Shown here piece after piece: positions 29,271 through 42,400 of a DNA stretch of 64,000 nucleotides (the stretch's first letter is position 1; each line of letters opens with the position of its first letter). Where the stretch lies: contig NC_084674.1 in the NCBI RefSeq assembly GCF_028389875.1, positions 13,859,501 to 13,923,500 on the forward strand, given 5' to 3'. The DNA comes from Rhea pennata. Taxonomy: Eukaryota; Chordata; Aves; Rheiformes; Rheidae. A model generated the notes under the pieces. It had not been told where the DNA came from, did not search any database, and worked only from the letters and a program-made list of their open reading frames with translations. The translations under genes and the position numbers were made by a program.

Positions 29271-32200
29271 CGGATTTTCCCCCCTTGCGTGGAACAGCTC
29301 CTCTCTCCCAGCTTACGTGTGCGTGTACACGTCAGTCTAGGGTGGCCCGGCCCAGCACCAGAGGCAATCTGGTTGTGCCCTGCAAGAGGGTCGTGGTGAT
29401 TCCCTGGGGGCCAGCAGGCTCCTGTGTGACCCAAACCAGGAGCAGTAACCCCATGTGAGCAGCAGCAGTCTGCACCGATGAATGCAGTCGCTCTTTCCTG
29501 AGAAGCACTGATGGGGGAAAAAAAGGAAACTTGAGGATAAAAGATCATTTTTTCTTCCACCTTTCTCTCCTGGCAGGTAATAGGATCTCCGTGTGCAACT
29601 CTCCTACTTGTTTACCAAGAAATGCCTGATGTCGTGTTTGCGTTGCTTTTCTCTGAGACGCAAGTATCACTTAGTGCATGGATCCAGTTAACAGAAAGGA
29701 TGCCCAGCAGTGGAGCCTTTAACCCTGCACAGGCCGCCCAGGTAGCAGGTTGGAAGAGAGAAGGGCCATGCCTTAGCTGGTGCCCAGTGCCTCAGCAGGC
29801 CACCCCAGCTCTAAGGTTGGGGTGTAGCAGTTTGGCAGAGGGCAGGAGTGCAGATCAGGCAGAGTGCATGTTCCTCAGTCTGGTGTTGCTCTGATGTAGA
29901 GGGAATATTGCATTTTTCATAGTCTAATTGCTCTCAAGATTTGCTTGACTTCACTGAGGCAAACAAATCTAGAGATCCTATACATCTAAACAAAATAAAG
30001 CGTGCTGTTTTCTGTTTGCCAAAGATTCAGGCAAGGTTCTGGAACCAGTCAGAGTAATTGAAATTTTAACACCAGAACAGAGTAACTGACGTTTTAACAC
30101 CCACCTATAACCATTTCAATTTTAGGCAATTGTCCTTTGCGGGGCACACCTTCAACTTGGTAGCTCAGGGATTTGCAAACACTGAGTCATAACTCGCTGG
30201 GGTCAAAAATGCAGCTGCTGAGACAGCAGGCATTGAAAAGTGTTGTCCAAGATAAAGCAAAGCAAACCTCACTGCCCACATACTCTTATCCTTCAAGGCT
30301 GAGTATTTTTGCCACCCTCTTCAAAAACACTCACTGAAAATTATACAGGCTTCTCATGGTTGCCATTGATACAGAATTTACTTCTCCTTTTAGAGCAGAC
30401 AAGAGGGGATTGTGAAAATCTGTGACTCCAAAGAGCTGAAGCAGATAGATCTGAAGCCAATATGCAGCGCCCCACAGCAGCAGTACAGCTTCCCCCTGCT
30501 TGCACAGAGATGGCTGGAGTTTGAGGAGTGAATCACACTGCTTGATGTGTCCTTCCCAGAGAGGGTCTCAGAAAAGCTGCCTGGGCCTCTCTCTCCACAG
30601 ATAGTCCCTGGCTCTTCCCATACAGAATCAATCTGAAGGTCTTGGAGAGTGTGCATGGAGCCAGTTGTGTTCTCACCCATGGAGAACTACCCCTCTCCAA
30701 CCTGCTTTTGAAACACCTTTTGGCATTGACTCACTGCTAAAAAGGAAACAACATGCGAGTCACCTGTCCCATAAGGCATCCCACTAGCAGTGGTCACGTG
30801 GCACCAGGCTCCTGTCCCTTGATAATTTCTGGCTACAACAACAGCATGACATGTCCACCTAGCCCACAAAACCATCTGTTTGCCATGCTCACGTGGCCAT
30901 GGCCACCTCATCGCATAACGCCCTGTACAGGAAGATGGCGTGACACAACCCGTGTGTCCTGCAGACTATTCCGGGCACCACTGGACATCAGCCTGTCCCT
31001 GGGCCCATGACTTCAAGCCTACTAGTGTTACGAGCTGGGAGGCCTCGGGCATCAGCCATCTGCTGTTAGGGCTTCAGAGTCTGGTAAGTAACAAACTACT
31101 TGCAGAAGCCACTGCTTTGGTAACACACTGCTCTAACAAAAACTTGATTCCAGAAGAAGGCTCAGTTCTGCAAAAGGCCAGTATATCTGTGATGTCTGTG
31201 TACATTTCACTCTGTGTTTATTTCTGTAGAATTCCTATGGTTAAAAACCTTTCAGAAGTGTCCATATTTAAAGGGACCTAGATGTGACAAAGTAACCGAC
31301 TCACAGTGGCATCAGGGAAGTTACTTCATCCCCTGGATCATCTTCTCCTCTCGTGTACTGAGAACAATCATATGAAATTATCCGGCATACCTCCAACGCA
31401 GTTGTAAAAATTAATGAGCTGGCATTTAGCACTGGCTGTAAAAGTGGGAAGTTGTTGCTCTTGCTGGAGAACCTCTGGTGCTGGGGAAGCCAGTTGGGAG
31501 TCCTACAGGGGACTCAGGTGTCATGGTCACACTTTTGTGTGACAGATTAATAGGATGTAGGCACATCTCTGCCCCAAATCCAAAATCCTGACCATCAAAG
31601 CACCTCTTCACCTTGTGACACCTGAATTTTCTAAGAGCTTTGGCTTTCACCAATGCAAGTTCCAGGTAGCTATGGTGATGCCAAATGGAGAAGCACAAAG
31701 TCATGTGGTGGCCATCTGAAACCATGCCCCACAAAGATGTGGTTCTTTCTGTGGCCTGTGTTGCCATGCCACTTGTCTAAAGGGAAGTCCCCTCTGCTCG
31801 GTTTATTGTCCTGTGACCAGAATCCCTCCACGCAGGAGGCCATGATTCAAAGGCAGACCAAGGGAGGGACTTGGACCCTCATATTTCAGGGGGTGAGCTG
31901 GCCGTCTAAGAAAGGTGCTGGTATTATCTCCTCCTGGTAACAAAGGGATCAAAACTCTGCAGTGTTTTTGTGACCCTTGTTATTGAGCAGGGGGAAGCTC
32001 TGAAACCTCTTGGAGCTCTAAATCATTTCCTTTTGGTGCCCATGTATCCTGTGTCTGGTATGATGGGATGTATTTGTGTCAGGTGTTACAACACTGCAGG
32101 TAGGCCCTCAACCACTGTATGGATTCCAGACTTCAAAGTCTGTACTTATACACTTAATCAGTGATTTGTTTTTAAGATGTTCAGCTTCCAGAAGCTGTAT

Positions 32201-35200
32201 TTTATCAATGAATACAGATGCTGGTAATCCCTTGCAATCTGTGCCATGTTCTCTGCCCATCAGCAGAAGCACTGATCAGACACCTGCCATGAGATAAAGG
32301 GATTGCAGTTGCTTCCTATGGTTGGTATCTGGTGATCAAGTCTTGTTCAGAGCCAGCTTTTTATTTTCATGTTTTGCTGCTGCTGTAACACTTAGAAATC
32401 AACTGAGGACTGCAAAGGTGAAAGCATTAGTAGATTAATGGAGCAGTATTTGTACTGCAAACAGGGATTAGAGAATGGGGCAGGCAAAAGACTACAGTTT
32501 TACTCTGGTCAGTGGAAATGCATAGGTAGTCATGCAATAGCAAAAGATTTTTAATGAACAAAATGCCAGAGGAGGCAGAGTGAACCTGCTTTAGACAAGA
32601 TTAAATCAAAGCGTGACAAAGCTTGGAGTACAAAAGCAAGATATTGTATGTTTGCTGCATCTTAGTTCCTCTTTTTTATTTTAGTGAGTTAGATGATTAT
32701 AATGATAATTTGAGGAAGCTGGTCTGGAAAGCCAGAGGTGGTAGAGGAAAGGATTGCAAAGCTAGTTGTGAGAGGACAGCAAGGATCACAGGACAGAGTT
32801 TTCACCAAGCAGTTATTGTCATGATGGGCTGTGCTGGGGGCACAGGAAAGGAAAGATCTAAGGGATGTGCCCAGCAAGGAGGGGGAGGGACTGAGAGCTT
32901 TGAGGATCTGAAATTTTCTGGATAAGAATCAGGGGAATGAGCATGCTTACTCCAACTTTTAATGTCACAGATGGCCAGAGGTGGTGTAGCTGTGTGTCCA
33001 TAGGAAGGTGGTGAGTACATTAGGAATTCAGGCACCATTGAGAACATCAGATGTTCACATCTAATATCTAGAGTTTGCAGCTACTACATCTAAGCCTCTG
33101 TGCATGTTATCTTCATAGACCTCTCTGCAGGCCTTTCCATTAGTAACCAGCAGACGTTTTTGTGTCCATGCTATTTCTATTCAAAGTGTCTTTTTAAGGA
33201 CTAGAAAGGGAGGGTCCATTTCAGTCAAAGGATACGGAAAGAGATGGTATAAGGCATAACATGTTTTATTGTCCCTAATTGGATCAGGCAGATTAGTGAA
33301 TAGAGATTACTTGTCACAAAGGAAACAAGATCACAGATGGAGATATTCTTACTTCCTAATTCAGAGAGATGAGTTTGTGAAGTATGTTGGGGTTTCTACA
33401 CTGGTAAATGTCTGAAGACTGGTCACTCAAAAGGAGAGAACTGATTTCTTCAAAGTGTTGTTATGATTGGCATTAGGTTTCAAATTGATCCATTTTTAAG
33501 GAATTTCATTGGGTTTTGCTATTATGAAGTAAGTGGTCAGATGAGAAACACTTTGCAGGCTACTGATACTAATTGTGCTATCTATCTGGGCTGAGCTGCT
33601 CACTGCACAATGCTCTGTTTTCTCCCAGGCCACGTGTATTCTGGTGGGAAGGGGCGCACAAGTGTATCAATATGGCCAGCCAGAAGCACAACAGCCACTA
33701 CTCAGTACGTCTGTTTACCGCCTTCTTACTGTTGTCTTTTCCCTTTCATTCTGCCACTGTGAATGCAACTGTGATCTGTGCCAAAGGACAGGAGACCTAC
33801 ATAGATAGCAAGAACCCCTCTGCTGACCTTGGTCCTCCTGAGTGCCAAGATTCCTACTTCAAGGCAGGCAGGATCTTGCTTTGTCAGGCTGAGGATCAGG
33901 CTCATCATAAACGATTATTCCATGACACAGCTGTTGGTCGTGTTAGCAAGTGACAAAGGAGCTTGGTGCAAGGTTGCACCAAGATGTAGATCTCAGATGT
34001 AGATTTTACACTGGTGGCAGGATCGCTCTGTGGTAGAGAAGAAGGAAGAAGTTTCACCCATGGTTTTTGATTTGCTTTCACATCATGTAAAAAGAAAGGA
34101 AAAATGAAGCTTTTAGGAAAGAAAGCAGAGGAACACTGTAACTCACGTTAATATCTGCTCATAACAGCCCAGCATGTAGGGTCTCCTGCTAAGGGAAATA
34201 TACAGACTGAGACAACCAAATGATCTGCCCCACCTGCTGCTAGCATGTCAGTGTACCCAGGGCCTGCAGTCCTGGGGCTGAGCTGAGAGGATGTTTTCCG
34301 TCTCCTCCAAAGAAGTCATGCACCTTTGCGAGGGTTTTCTGCATCACTTCACCAAACAAAGCTTTTTCTTTTATTAAGTCTTTATTTTAACTGATAACAG
34401 GTTCTTTTGCAGCTCTCTGCACCTAATGAAGCACCTTAAAAGCATTAGTAAACTAGATGTCATGGGCTCCTCTCTTTTGAGAGGAGTGATACAGTCCTGC
34501 AGATACAGAAGTTAGGTACAAAAGCAGTAACAAACTTGCCAGCATCACAAGAGAAGAACCCAGCAGCCCTGGCTCCCAGTTGCCTTCGCTTAGTTTGCAC
34601 TTCCACCACAACTTAAACTACTCTTAAGGACCAGGGCTGTGTCCTGTCTCTCCCACACCTTGCTTCAGCTGCAGCCTGCATGACGCCAGTTTAGTGCATT
34701 AAGCTGGCAGAATTTTATCCATGCTCCTCTTGGTGTTAAGTCATCTGCAGATTTAGTGCTGAAGTGACTCAGCGCAGGGTCAGACGAGAACTGGAGCTGG
34801 CATAAGAAAGGGAGAGCCTGAACGTGTGCACTTGAACTTAGATTGGGCTGAGCTGCCCTTTGGAGCTGAGGTGGTTTCCACAGCAGTCAGGGTGGAGGCT
34901 TCCCTTGACAACAGAGACTCCAAATCGGACTCGGCCCCCCTGCACTACCATTGTTGGACTTTTCTAAAGTAGGACACCGTAAGTAACATGCTCCTTGTTC
35001 TCTGCTATGGATAGTGAGGGATTCAAAACAGGCCCAACAGATTATAAGGGTTTTAATAAATGTATTCGCTGTTCTGCCATCGTATTTCTATTGGTCTCAA
35101 ACTGCTTTGCAAGTATTAATGAGTCAAATCTTGCAGCATCTTTCTGGGGTAAGCATTACTGTTTCCAGGTTACACACAGGGAAATTGTGTTACCAGTGCA

Positions 35201-35730
35201 GAGAAGGCAAGCAATTTGCCTAATATTATGTGGCAGATTGTTTCAGAACAGAATAAAAAGCAAAGAGGAAAGAACTCTCTCACAGAGCTAAAAGTACTGT
35301 CTGGTGTAGACTGTTCAGAAGCAATTTCTTTTTTTAATGAAGCTGTAAGTGGCTTCATTACTTTTACCTCTTTAATTAGCTCTAAAAATATTCTTTTTCC
35401 TTGGTTGCTTTAGTCTTTGTGTTCTCAAGTTCATGGGCTAACTAAAGCTAAAATAATCATCTGGCTTGGATGAAGGCAACAGAATATTCATGTGAGCACT
35501 GAATAACTTGCTGCCAACACACTGAGTAGAAAATATGAAGCGCTCTTGTACCACCAGGATGCTTATTCTCTCGTACAGTGAGGTGCTGGAGAGTTAGTTT
35601 ATGTAGTCTTATTGCAGCTGCCTTCAGTGCTGATCTTGGCACTGGTTATTGCCCCATTAATCAAGCTGAATGTATTTTAAATTGTCGTATTTTAATTTAC
35701 ATTTTTTTTGTGCTGTAGCGACTCACTCCA
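29270..35730. other. Intergenic between RPN1 and RAB7A, right part
   Basis: Unique A/T-richer DNA. No known exons. One small ORF at 33672-33953 with a strong Kozak start is noted separately. No clear transposons were seen until the CR1 fragment at 35.7 kb. Confidence 0.6.
33672..33953 (+). other. Small ORF with signal-peptide-like N-terminus (unconfirmed)
   Basis: A 93-codon frame starts in strong Kozak context (A at -3, G at +4), 43 nt after a pyrimidine-rich CCCAG acceptor-like site (exon start 33629). The N-terminus has a hydrophobic core, LFTAFLLLSFPF, followed by Asn-Ala-Thr, a possible glycosylation sequon. No homolog is recognised and chance is the default explanation. Confidence 0.15.
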
Positions 35731-35732
35731 GA

Positions 35733-36078
35733 TCACAGAATAGCTGCGGTTGGCAGGGACCTCTGGTGACGCCAGGTCCATGCCTGCTCAGGCAGGGTCA
35801 CCTGCCCAGGGCCATGTCCAGTTGAGTTTTGACTATCTCCAAGGACAGAGCCTTCACAACCTCTGTGCAACCTGCTCCAGCGCTCCATTGCCCTCACAGG
35901 GAAGAGGCGCTTTCTTAGGTGCAGGTGGGACTTCCCACCTTTCGGCTTGTGCCCGTGGCCTCCCGTCCTGCTGCCGGGCCCCACTGGGAAGGGTCCGTCT
36001 CTGTCCCCACCCTCTTGATGCCCTCCCACTGGTGTTTACACGCATGCGTAAGGCGAACGGCCCCAGCTCCAGGTGCCC
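35733..36078 (-). mobile_element. CR1 LINE fragment, 5'-truncated, antisense to RAB7A
   Basis: Starting at the plus-strand block CACAGAATAGCTGCGGTTGG, the sequence follows the reverse complement of the avian CR1 3' end: the GGACCTCTGG block, the GAGTTTTGACTATCTCCAAGG block, then the AGGAAGAGGCGC-like region and the GAACGGCCCCAGCTC block. It carries the CR1 3' end at the left, so the copy is on the minus strand. It stops about 100 bp before the RAB7A CLEAR motif. Confidence 0.85.
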
Positions 36079-36089
36079 CCGCTAGTGCT

Positions 36090-36480
36090 GCTGACGCCAT
36101 TTGGCGACAGCCGTTACGCAGCCGCGGACACCCGCAGGCCTCGGCGGCCCAACATGGCGGCCGGCCGCCAGCCTGCCGTCACGTGACGCGCGCCGCCGCC
36201 GCCCTTCCCCCTTCCATGGGGGACGGCGGCGCGGCGGCGCGCTGACGTCACGGGCGCCGGGCGGGCCCCGTGACCGGAAGTTGTCGGGGGGAGGCGGAAG
36301 TGAAAGCGGGGAGGCGGTTGGGTCCCATTAAAGCCGAGCTGAGGCGATCGGGGGGAGGCAGCGAGTCTCGGGCGGGCGCCGCGGCCACACGCAGCACGGT
36401 GAGTCCGGCCGCGACCGGGCCGCGGGCTGCAGCCGGGCCGGGGGGTTCTCTGCGCACCGCTTTCCCTGGGGCCTAGTGGG
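36090..36480 (+). promoter_or_regulatory. RAB7A: RAB7A CpG-island promoter and non-coding exon 1
   Basis: A TATA-less CpG island with ordered motifs: YY1-type AACATGGCGGC near 36151, CLEAR palindrome 36178-36187, full CRE TGACGTCA at 36243-36250, and ETS-type CCGGAAGT at 36274-36281 and GCGGAAGTG at 36294-36302. The non-coding first exon should start around 36270-36330 and ends at ACG|GTGAGT with last base 36398. CpG richness continues into intron 1 to about 36760. Confidence 0.75.
36178..36187. promoter_or_regulatory. CLEAR (TFEB/TFE3/MITF) palindrome in the RAB7A promoter
   Basis: GTCACGTGAC, an exact 10-bp palindromic CLEAR consensus, lies about 210 bp upstream of the exon 1 donor. TFEB-family factors bind this element in lysosomal genes, and RAB7A is a late endosome/lysosome gene, so placement and gene function agree. 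Binding itself is inferred. Confidence 0.7.
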
Positions 36481-39400
36481 GGGGGGGGCGGCTCCGCCCC
36501 GGTGCCGGGGGCCGCGCGGGCCCCTCCCCTCCCCTTCCCTCCCTCCTCTCCGTCGCTGCGGGCCCGGCCCCGCCGCCGGATTCCCCCTGGGGCGGGCCGC
36601 CCCGGGGCCGGCCGCCGTCGCCGTGGCGCTCGGGGGATAAAGCCGCTCCGGGCCGGGCCCAGCCGCCCTTCCCCGAACAATGGAGCCGGGGCGCTCGGCC
36701 GCCGCCCCCGCGCGGGGCTCCGCCGCGCCGCGCTGCCGGGAGCCTCCCCTCGGGGGAAGCTTCAGTCGGGCTGCCGGGGGTGTCCCGGAGGGAGAGGGGC
36801 GCCTTGCTTGTGGCATGTGGCTTTGCTAACGCTCCATCTCGAAGCGCCAAGGGGACTGGAGGCCGCTGGTGGCGAGAGGTGTCCTGAGCACCGGCCATCG
36901 GGCGAGCGCTGCACGCTGCTGCTGGCGCTGCTGTCCCGGCTGGTTGGTGGGCAGCGATTTTGAGATGAGCAAGTTGCTCTTGGAGCAGTTAATGTAACAG
37001 AACAGGCAGCTGAAAAGACTGGCAGTTATTGCGAAAGTAGCTCTCCATGTGTGTAAAGCCTGAGTCAGTTTTGAGAAGTTTGAAATAAAGTAAACGGTAA
37101 GTTATTAATCCCTGAGTCATTATAGGCTAATAAATATGGAAATATCTAATAATTGTACTTAGAACAGCTGTTCTGTCTTCTTTGTAAGTAGAGGAGTTCT
37201 TAGTAGTAGAATAGCTATATAGAAAAAGCCCTCTTAGTCTGAACTGAGGTAGCACGAGCATCTGAATGAGTAAGTCTTATCCCATACCTTCAAATTCTTT
37301 GACTCAAGTGTAGACTCCTTAATGCTGCCTTTTTCAAAACTAAAGAGATATATATATGTATGTGTGTATATATATATATGTATAGGTCTCTTATATGTAA
37401 ACTGAGAACACGTGACAGAACAAAGTCTTTCCAACTGTAAGCAAGCTGATCTTTATTTGACAATTGCTAAGTTGGAGGCTTCAAAGCTTCCTGTGCTTGG
37501 TACTGGCCAGCCAGCTCTGTTCCTTACCTAACACTCTGCATTTAGTATTACTATATCAAGTAGAAACTGGGGTTGGGGAGTGAAGAGCTCTCTTTTTGGG
37601 GAGAGTGGTACATAACCACTCAAATATTGTAGTTGTGCTACAATATTTGTTGGGTTCTGACTTAAAGGCCTGCTTGTAGCTATTTTGTGTTTATGAGCCA
37701 TGGTGATATTAGTAGTGCTTGATAGAAACTGCAGCTGTGCCATGTTCCCTCTGGGGCCAGGCTACCTGAGTGAATGTACTGTTTTCCTAGTAGCTGTGTT
37801 TGAGGTTAAAGTGGGTGGAGTTACTTGAATATTCCGTGTTTAAATAATTAGGGCCTCGTTGCTGTGCTTCTTCAGGAAGAACAAGTATACTTGTCTTTCT
37901 CCTTGTGACTTCCAACAGCTGACTAAACACATGACTTGTGCTAAGTGAACTAATGAGTAGACCCACCATGCCTAGCCCGAGTCTTTAGCATGCAAAGTAG
38001 CTCTAATACTGTTGCTTTCAAGTATGCTGCCCTTTATCTTCTGTGTGCTGTTATGCTAATACTCCACTTCTGGAGTACAAAAGCTGTAAGATGGGGCTAA
38101 TCTGCCTCCTCAGTAAGGAAAGCTGTTTTAAAATCCTATAGCAGTCTCTTTTTCTCTTAATCGGCAAGATGAAGTATAACTGAAAAGGTCCAAAATAGTA
38201 GTTATATTAAATTTACTTCTTGCCTGTGGTGTCATTCAGTGGTCTATGTCCTCAGATGCCCTACTAATAGTTCAACATGACTCTCTAGGAATTGTATTTT
38301 AAAATGCAGAGGTGCCAGACTTAAGAGCTTAAATAACTGTATTGCAGTGGCTATACTACAGGTGTCCTTGTCCCTGCTTTCCCAAAGCCCGTGGATCAAA
38401 CTCTGTGAAATAGCTTGGATGTGTTATAACATGGGTGAATTCTTAGCTGAAAGTAAAAAATGTAGCTCTGCTGTAGGCTCTCTTCAGAACTCACCTAGGG
38501 AAGATACCACTCTGCTTGGTCTACTACCTAGACTGGATAGTTAGGAACAAGAGGGCTACCAGAGCTGCAGTTTTTGCAGCGTTTTCTTAAAGCTGTTTTA
38601 AAACTCTTGTGTTGGAAGGTCATGTGAACTACCTGCCAGAGCAAATTTCTGGCAAAGCTTGTCCTTGAGGAGGCATGACAATTGCAATCAAACCATCTGT
38701 GCAAAATTATAAATAGCATTGCCTCTGACATGTATTGGATTTTATTCCGACTTCTCTGTGAAAATGAGACTTGTTTATGCAGAAGTTAGCATTTGGCTGT
38801 AAACAAAATTGCTTGTGCTTGATTAGGATGCATTTTCCTCCAGTGCTGCATCTTGAGATGGGTGCCTGGCAAGCCATGGTTTAGGAGTGAGGGCTTTGGC
38901 ATAGGACAGTGCGGTAACATTGGATGTTTGCATTCTCTAAACAAGTTGCTGAGTCTTTGGGCTCACAGATGTGTGCTCATGGTCCTCCTTTCTATTACAA
39001 TAGACCAGTTTCTTCAGTAACTAAAGTAGACTGGGTATTTGATAGGCAAGCGCAGAATTCTCTTGCCTTGCTTGCTGCCAGTGTCCCCTAAAGTCATCAT
39101 CTCGGATTCTCAGCTGTTATAGGAACTTCTCTTAAGCTTTAATTTCTAGGGACCAGCTGGTACTAGGATCTCCTCCAATACTGTAAGGGGTTTAAAGCTT
39201 TCTGCCTTGGTGGAAGAGGGTCAAGATGAGAATGTACTGAAGTGCCGAGCTTGGCTTTAATGTCAAGCTGTGTACTTGCGCACTCGTGGCTTGTGCTGAT
39301 TGTCCGAAAGCTGTCCTGCATCCTTTAGATGCTTTAGTGTTTCATTCTTACACAGCGTTGTTTTGATAATTGCTGTTTAATTGCTTGTTGAGTTGGAATT

Positions 39401-42400
39401 TACTTAGTGTTCCCCTGTAGCCTTCTAAAAGGATCTCTTGTAGCTACTGTATAACACTCTGCTTCCAGGTGTAGTTAAGTTGTAACATTAGACTCTAGGA
39501 TTAAAAGGGTCACTTTCTGCAGTAACAGTCCAGATGCAGACTGTACAAGTCAGAAGTGGATGAGGTAAGGATAACAAATCAAATGGCAGTATTAAAAATA
39601 TAATTTTGCAATTCTGCAGTTAGCTGCTCTACTGCAAAGCATATTTATCTTTAAACAGGGCTTCCAAACCAGTGCTGAAGGTCAGTGTCTCTCCCAACGC
39701 TGTTCAGAAATAGCAGGCAGTGAAGGAGCACCCCTCTATCGCATGGCTCTTCTCTGGCTTCCAGCATGCTTGTTGCTTTTGTGCTCTGTTCTGAGGGATG
39801 CAGCTCTTGAAGTCAGTGTGCTGCTGCATTTTTGTGCTCAGTTGAGATCTGCTGTGGTGATGTCATTGTTGCTGTTAGCGCTGTTCCTGCGAGACTGCTC
39901 CCTCCTTTCTAGTGCCAGCAATGTGTGCCCCATGCATGAGGGAAGCTGTGTCAACACTGCTGTTGCTAACTCATGGTCAGTGACGGGGAGGAAAGCAAGC
40001 CTGTCAAGGCCATGAATGTGTTGATTTACAACTGATCTCAAATAGCCTTGACTCTTCTTGCTAGTGAGCCTACTTAGGAAGCAGTGGCTGTTCTCAGAGC
40101 AGTGCAACTTAAGGAAGGGTGTGTTACCTTTGAGATGAGACTGAAATGTAAACTTGTAGCACAGACTTCTGTTTGTACAACTTAAAGGTACTTTATATTG
40201 AGTGATTAGCTCCCTTGCCTGTCCATAATGATTTAAAATGCTAACTTAAGATGACTAATCATCTCTAACTGCACTTGCAGGAGTTCTGAGCAGAAACAGC
40301 TTAACAAGACTGAATAATAGATCTGTGTTGTTACTGAAGAACAACAGTATTTTTCTGGAGTCTGTCATTGCTCAATGTATATTCCAACTTTGATCCACTC
40401 CAGCAATGGATATGCACTGGACAAAGTAGATAATGAAAGTGAAGGCAGGCAGCTGGAGCTTTAAATGGAGGCTACCTGGCTTGGAGTACCTGAACCTTGA
40501 CTGCTGGGGCCACCAGTTCTACCTGATGAAGTTGCACTGAACCCTTGATCTCTTCTGCTGGGAGGTGGCATCCTCTTGAACTTGCTTGGTGCTTGTGTTC
40601 CCGAGTGGATTGAGTCACTCACCTTCATAGGTATCTGCTTCCCTTCAGCTTGCAGACACTGATTATGGTATCTAACTTCCAAACTGGCACAGTGATAACA
40701 TTGTTTCAAGCATGAGACAGAGTTGTAACTACAATATCTGCTAGATCTGCTTCCCTCTCCAAACAAAATGCAGTTTACCAGCACTGTCTTCTGGGTCTCA
40801 CTGCAAAATTCACTTCAGAGGTGTTTTTAAGCTCTCTGTAGAGCTTCATCAAGAAATTAACTGAGCTGGTAAAGTGCTGATGCAGGAGGTGTGCAAGAGG
40901 TACTGGGGTATGAAGTATGAGTCTGGAAACAAGTCTTAGGAGCAGGAATTCCTTGTTAAGTACTGCCTCAGCTGTCACTGAGCTACCTGTTACAATCCCA
41001 TACTGGGACTTGGGTACTGAAATACTTGTCCTTCCTGTTTTGCAAACTTCATTAGCATAGGAACAGGTATTGAGTTTGTGTAGGATCATCAGTTCTGCTC
41101 ACAGATCAGGGTTTAATTCTTAGATTGCAGTGTCTCCCTGGAGGAAGCCTCCTTTCTAGGAGGAGACTGCTTCCTGAGAACAAGACCTCCTGTGAATGGA
41201 TATTCAGGAATAAGGCTTTCATCCCTAATGTCAGGACTTAGTATTTCTCTGCTCTATTTGCCTGAGGATAAGATCTCCCATATCTTCCACCACTCTCCTT
41301 GTGCTGAAGGAGAGAGAAAATACCAAGCAACCTGAAAGTGAATGTTCCTCACTCTGTCTGTGATAACTGCTTGTATGGGCCCAAATGCTTAGTTCTGATA
41401 CTAATGCTGAGAGTGCGGGTGGGTAGGCTGGAGTGGTCTTCTGACCTGTAAATGTATCCTTGGAAGTCCAATCTTGTATCCTAATCTCAAGTGTAAGTTT
41501 CAGGACCTAACAGACCTTCTGAGGGCTGTCATTTGTGACTTGAAGGCCTGAGCTTTTGCTGACAGCTCCCTTCAGTCCCTTTGGTTTCCTATCTGCCTCT
41601 AGGAACTGGGGGAAACTAGCTGTGAGGAATGGGTTAAATAAACCTTGTCAGCGGTAAACAAGCCTTTAAGATCTCTGCTCCTGCTTACCCCTGGAAAGGT
41701 TATCTCACCTCCTGTTTGTGTTTATAAAACTGAAAGTGTGACAAGAATGTCTGAAACTGTAGGAAGCTGAAGACAAAACTAGAAATTAATCCAAGTACTT
41801 TAACATATTTAACAATATTTTTTCACGATCTAACGACTTTACAGTTTCTTAATGGCCTGACTAACTTGATGTTTTGAATTGGCGAGCCTTATCTTCGTCT
41901 GGACAGAGATTAAAAGCCAGCTGCCTCTTGCACTGTGCTTTTCTTATGGAAAGGAGTGAGGGAATCATGTTCAGTGGATTGACCTGATGTGAGAAGCATT
42001 CTAGACTATCTCTATTCTTATAGGAGTTGATCAGATTGCAGATTGACCATACTAGCTAGATGGCTATGTGCCAAAAAAGGCTTGTAGACAGCTGTATAAA
42101 CTAGGCTGTATGGGCACTATGGCTGTGTTTCAGTTAATAGTGTAAGATTTGTCTGTCTTCCTTTGGCATTTCTCCACCAAGGAGACTGTTCTGATAGATA
42201 CATGGCAGCATGGAAGCTACACTGGTATAGCTAAAATGCTTTGTGTAGGCAAGGCCTTTAGTCAAGACACATGGCTTGTTGCCGTGTCTCCCTGCAGCCA
42301 GCAGTGTGCTCAACTCTCCTCCCACATCCTGAGATTGTCTCCTCCAGGGCAGAATAGGGGAAGTTAAGCTTGCCCTGATAAAGGGGGAGGGGTATTAAAG

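Noticed and set aside
39743-40015. 90-codon ORF with a hydrophobic leader in RAB7A intron 1
   Set aside because: T-rich sense-strand intron DNA naturally encodes Leu-rich peptides; no homolog or splice signals.
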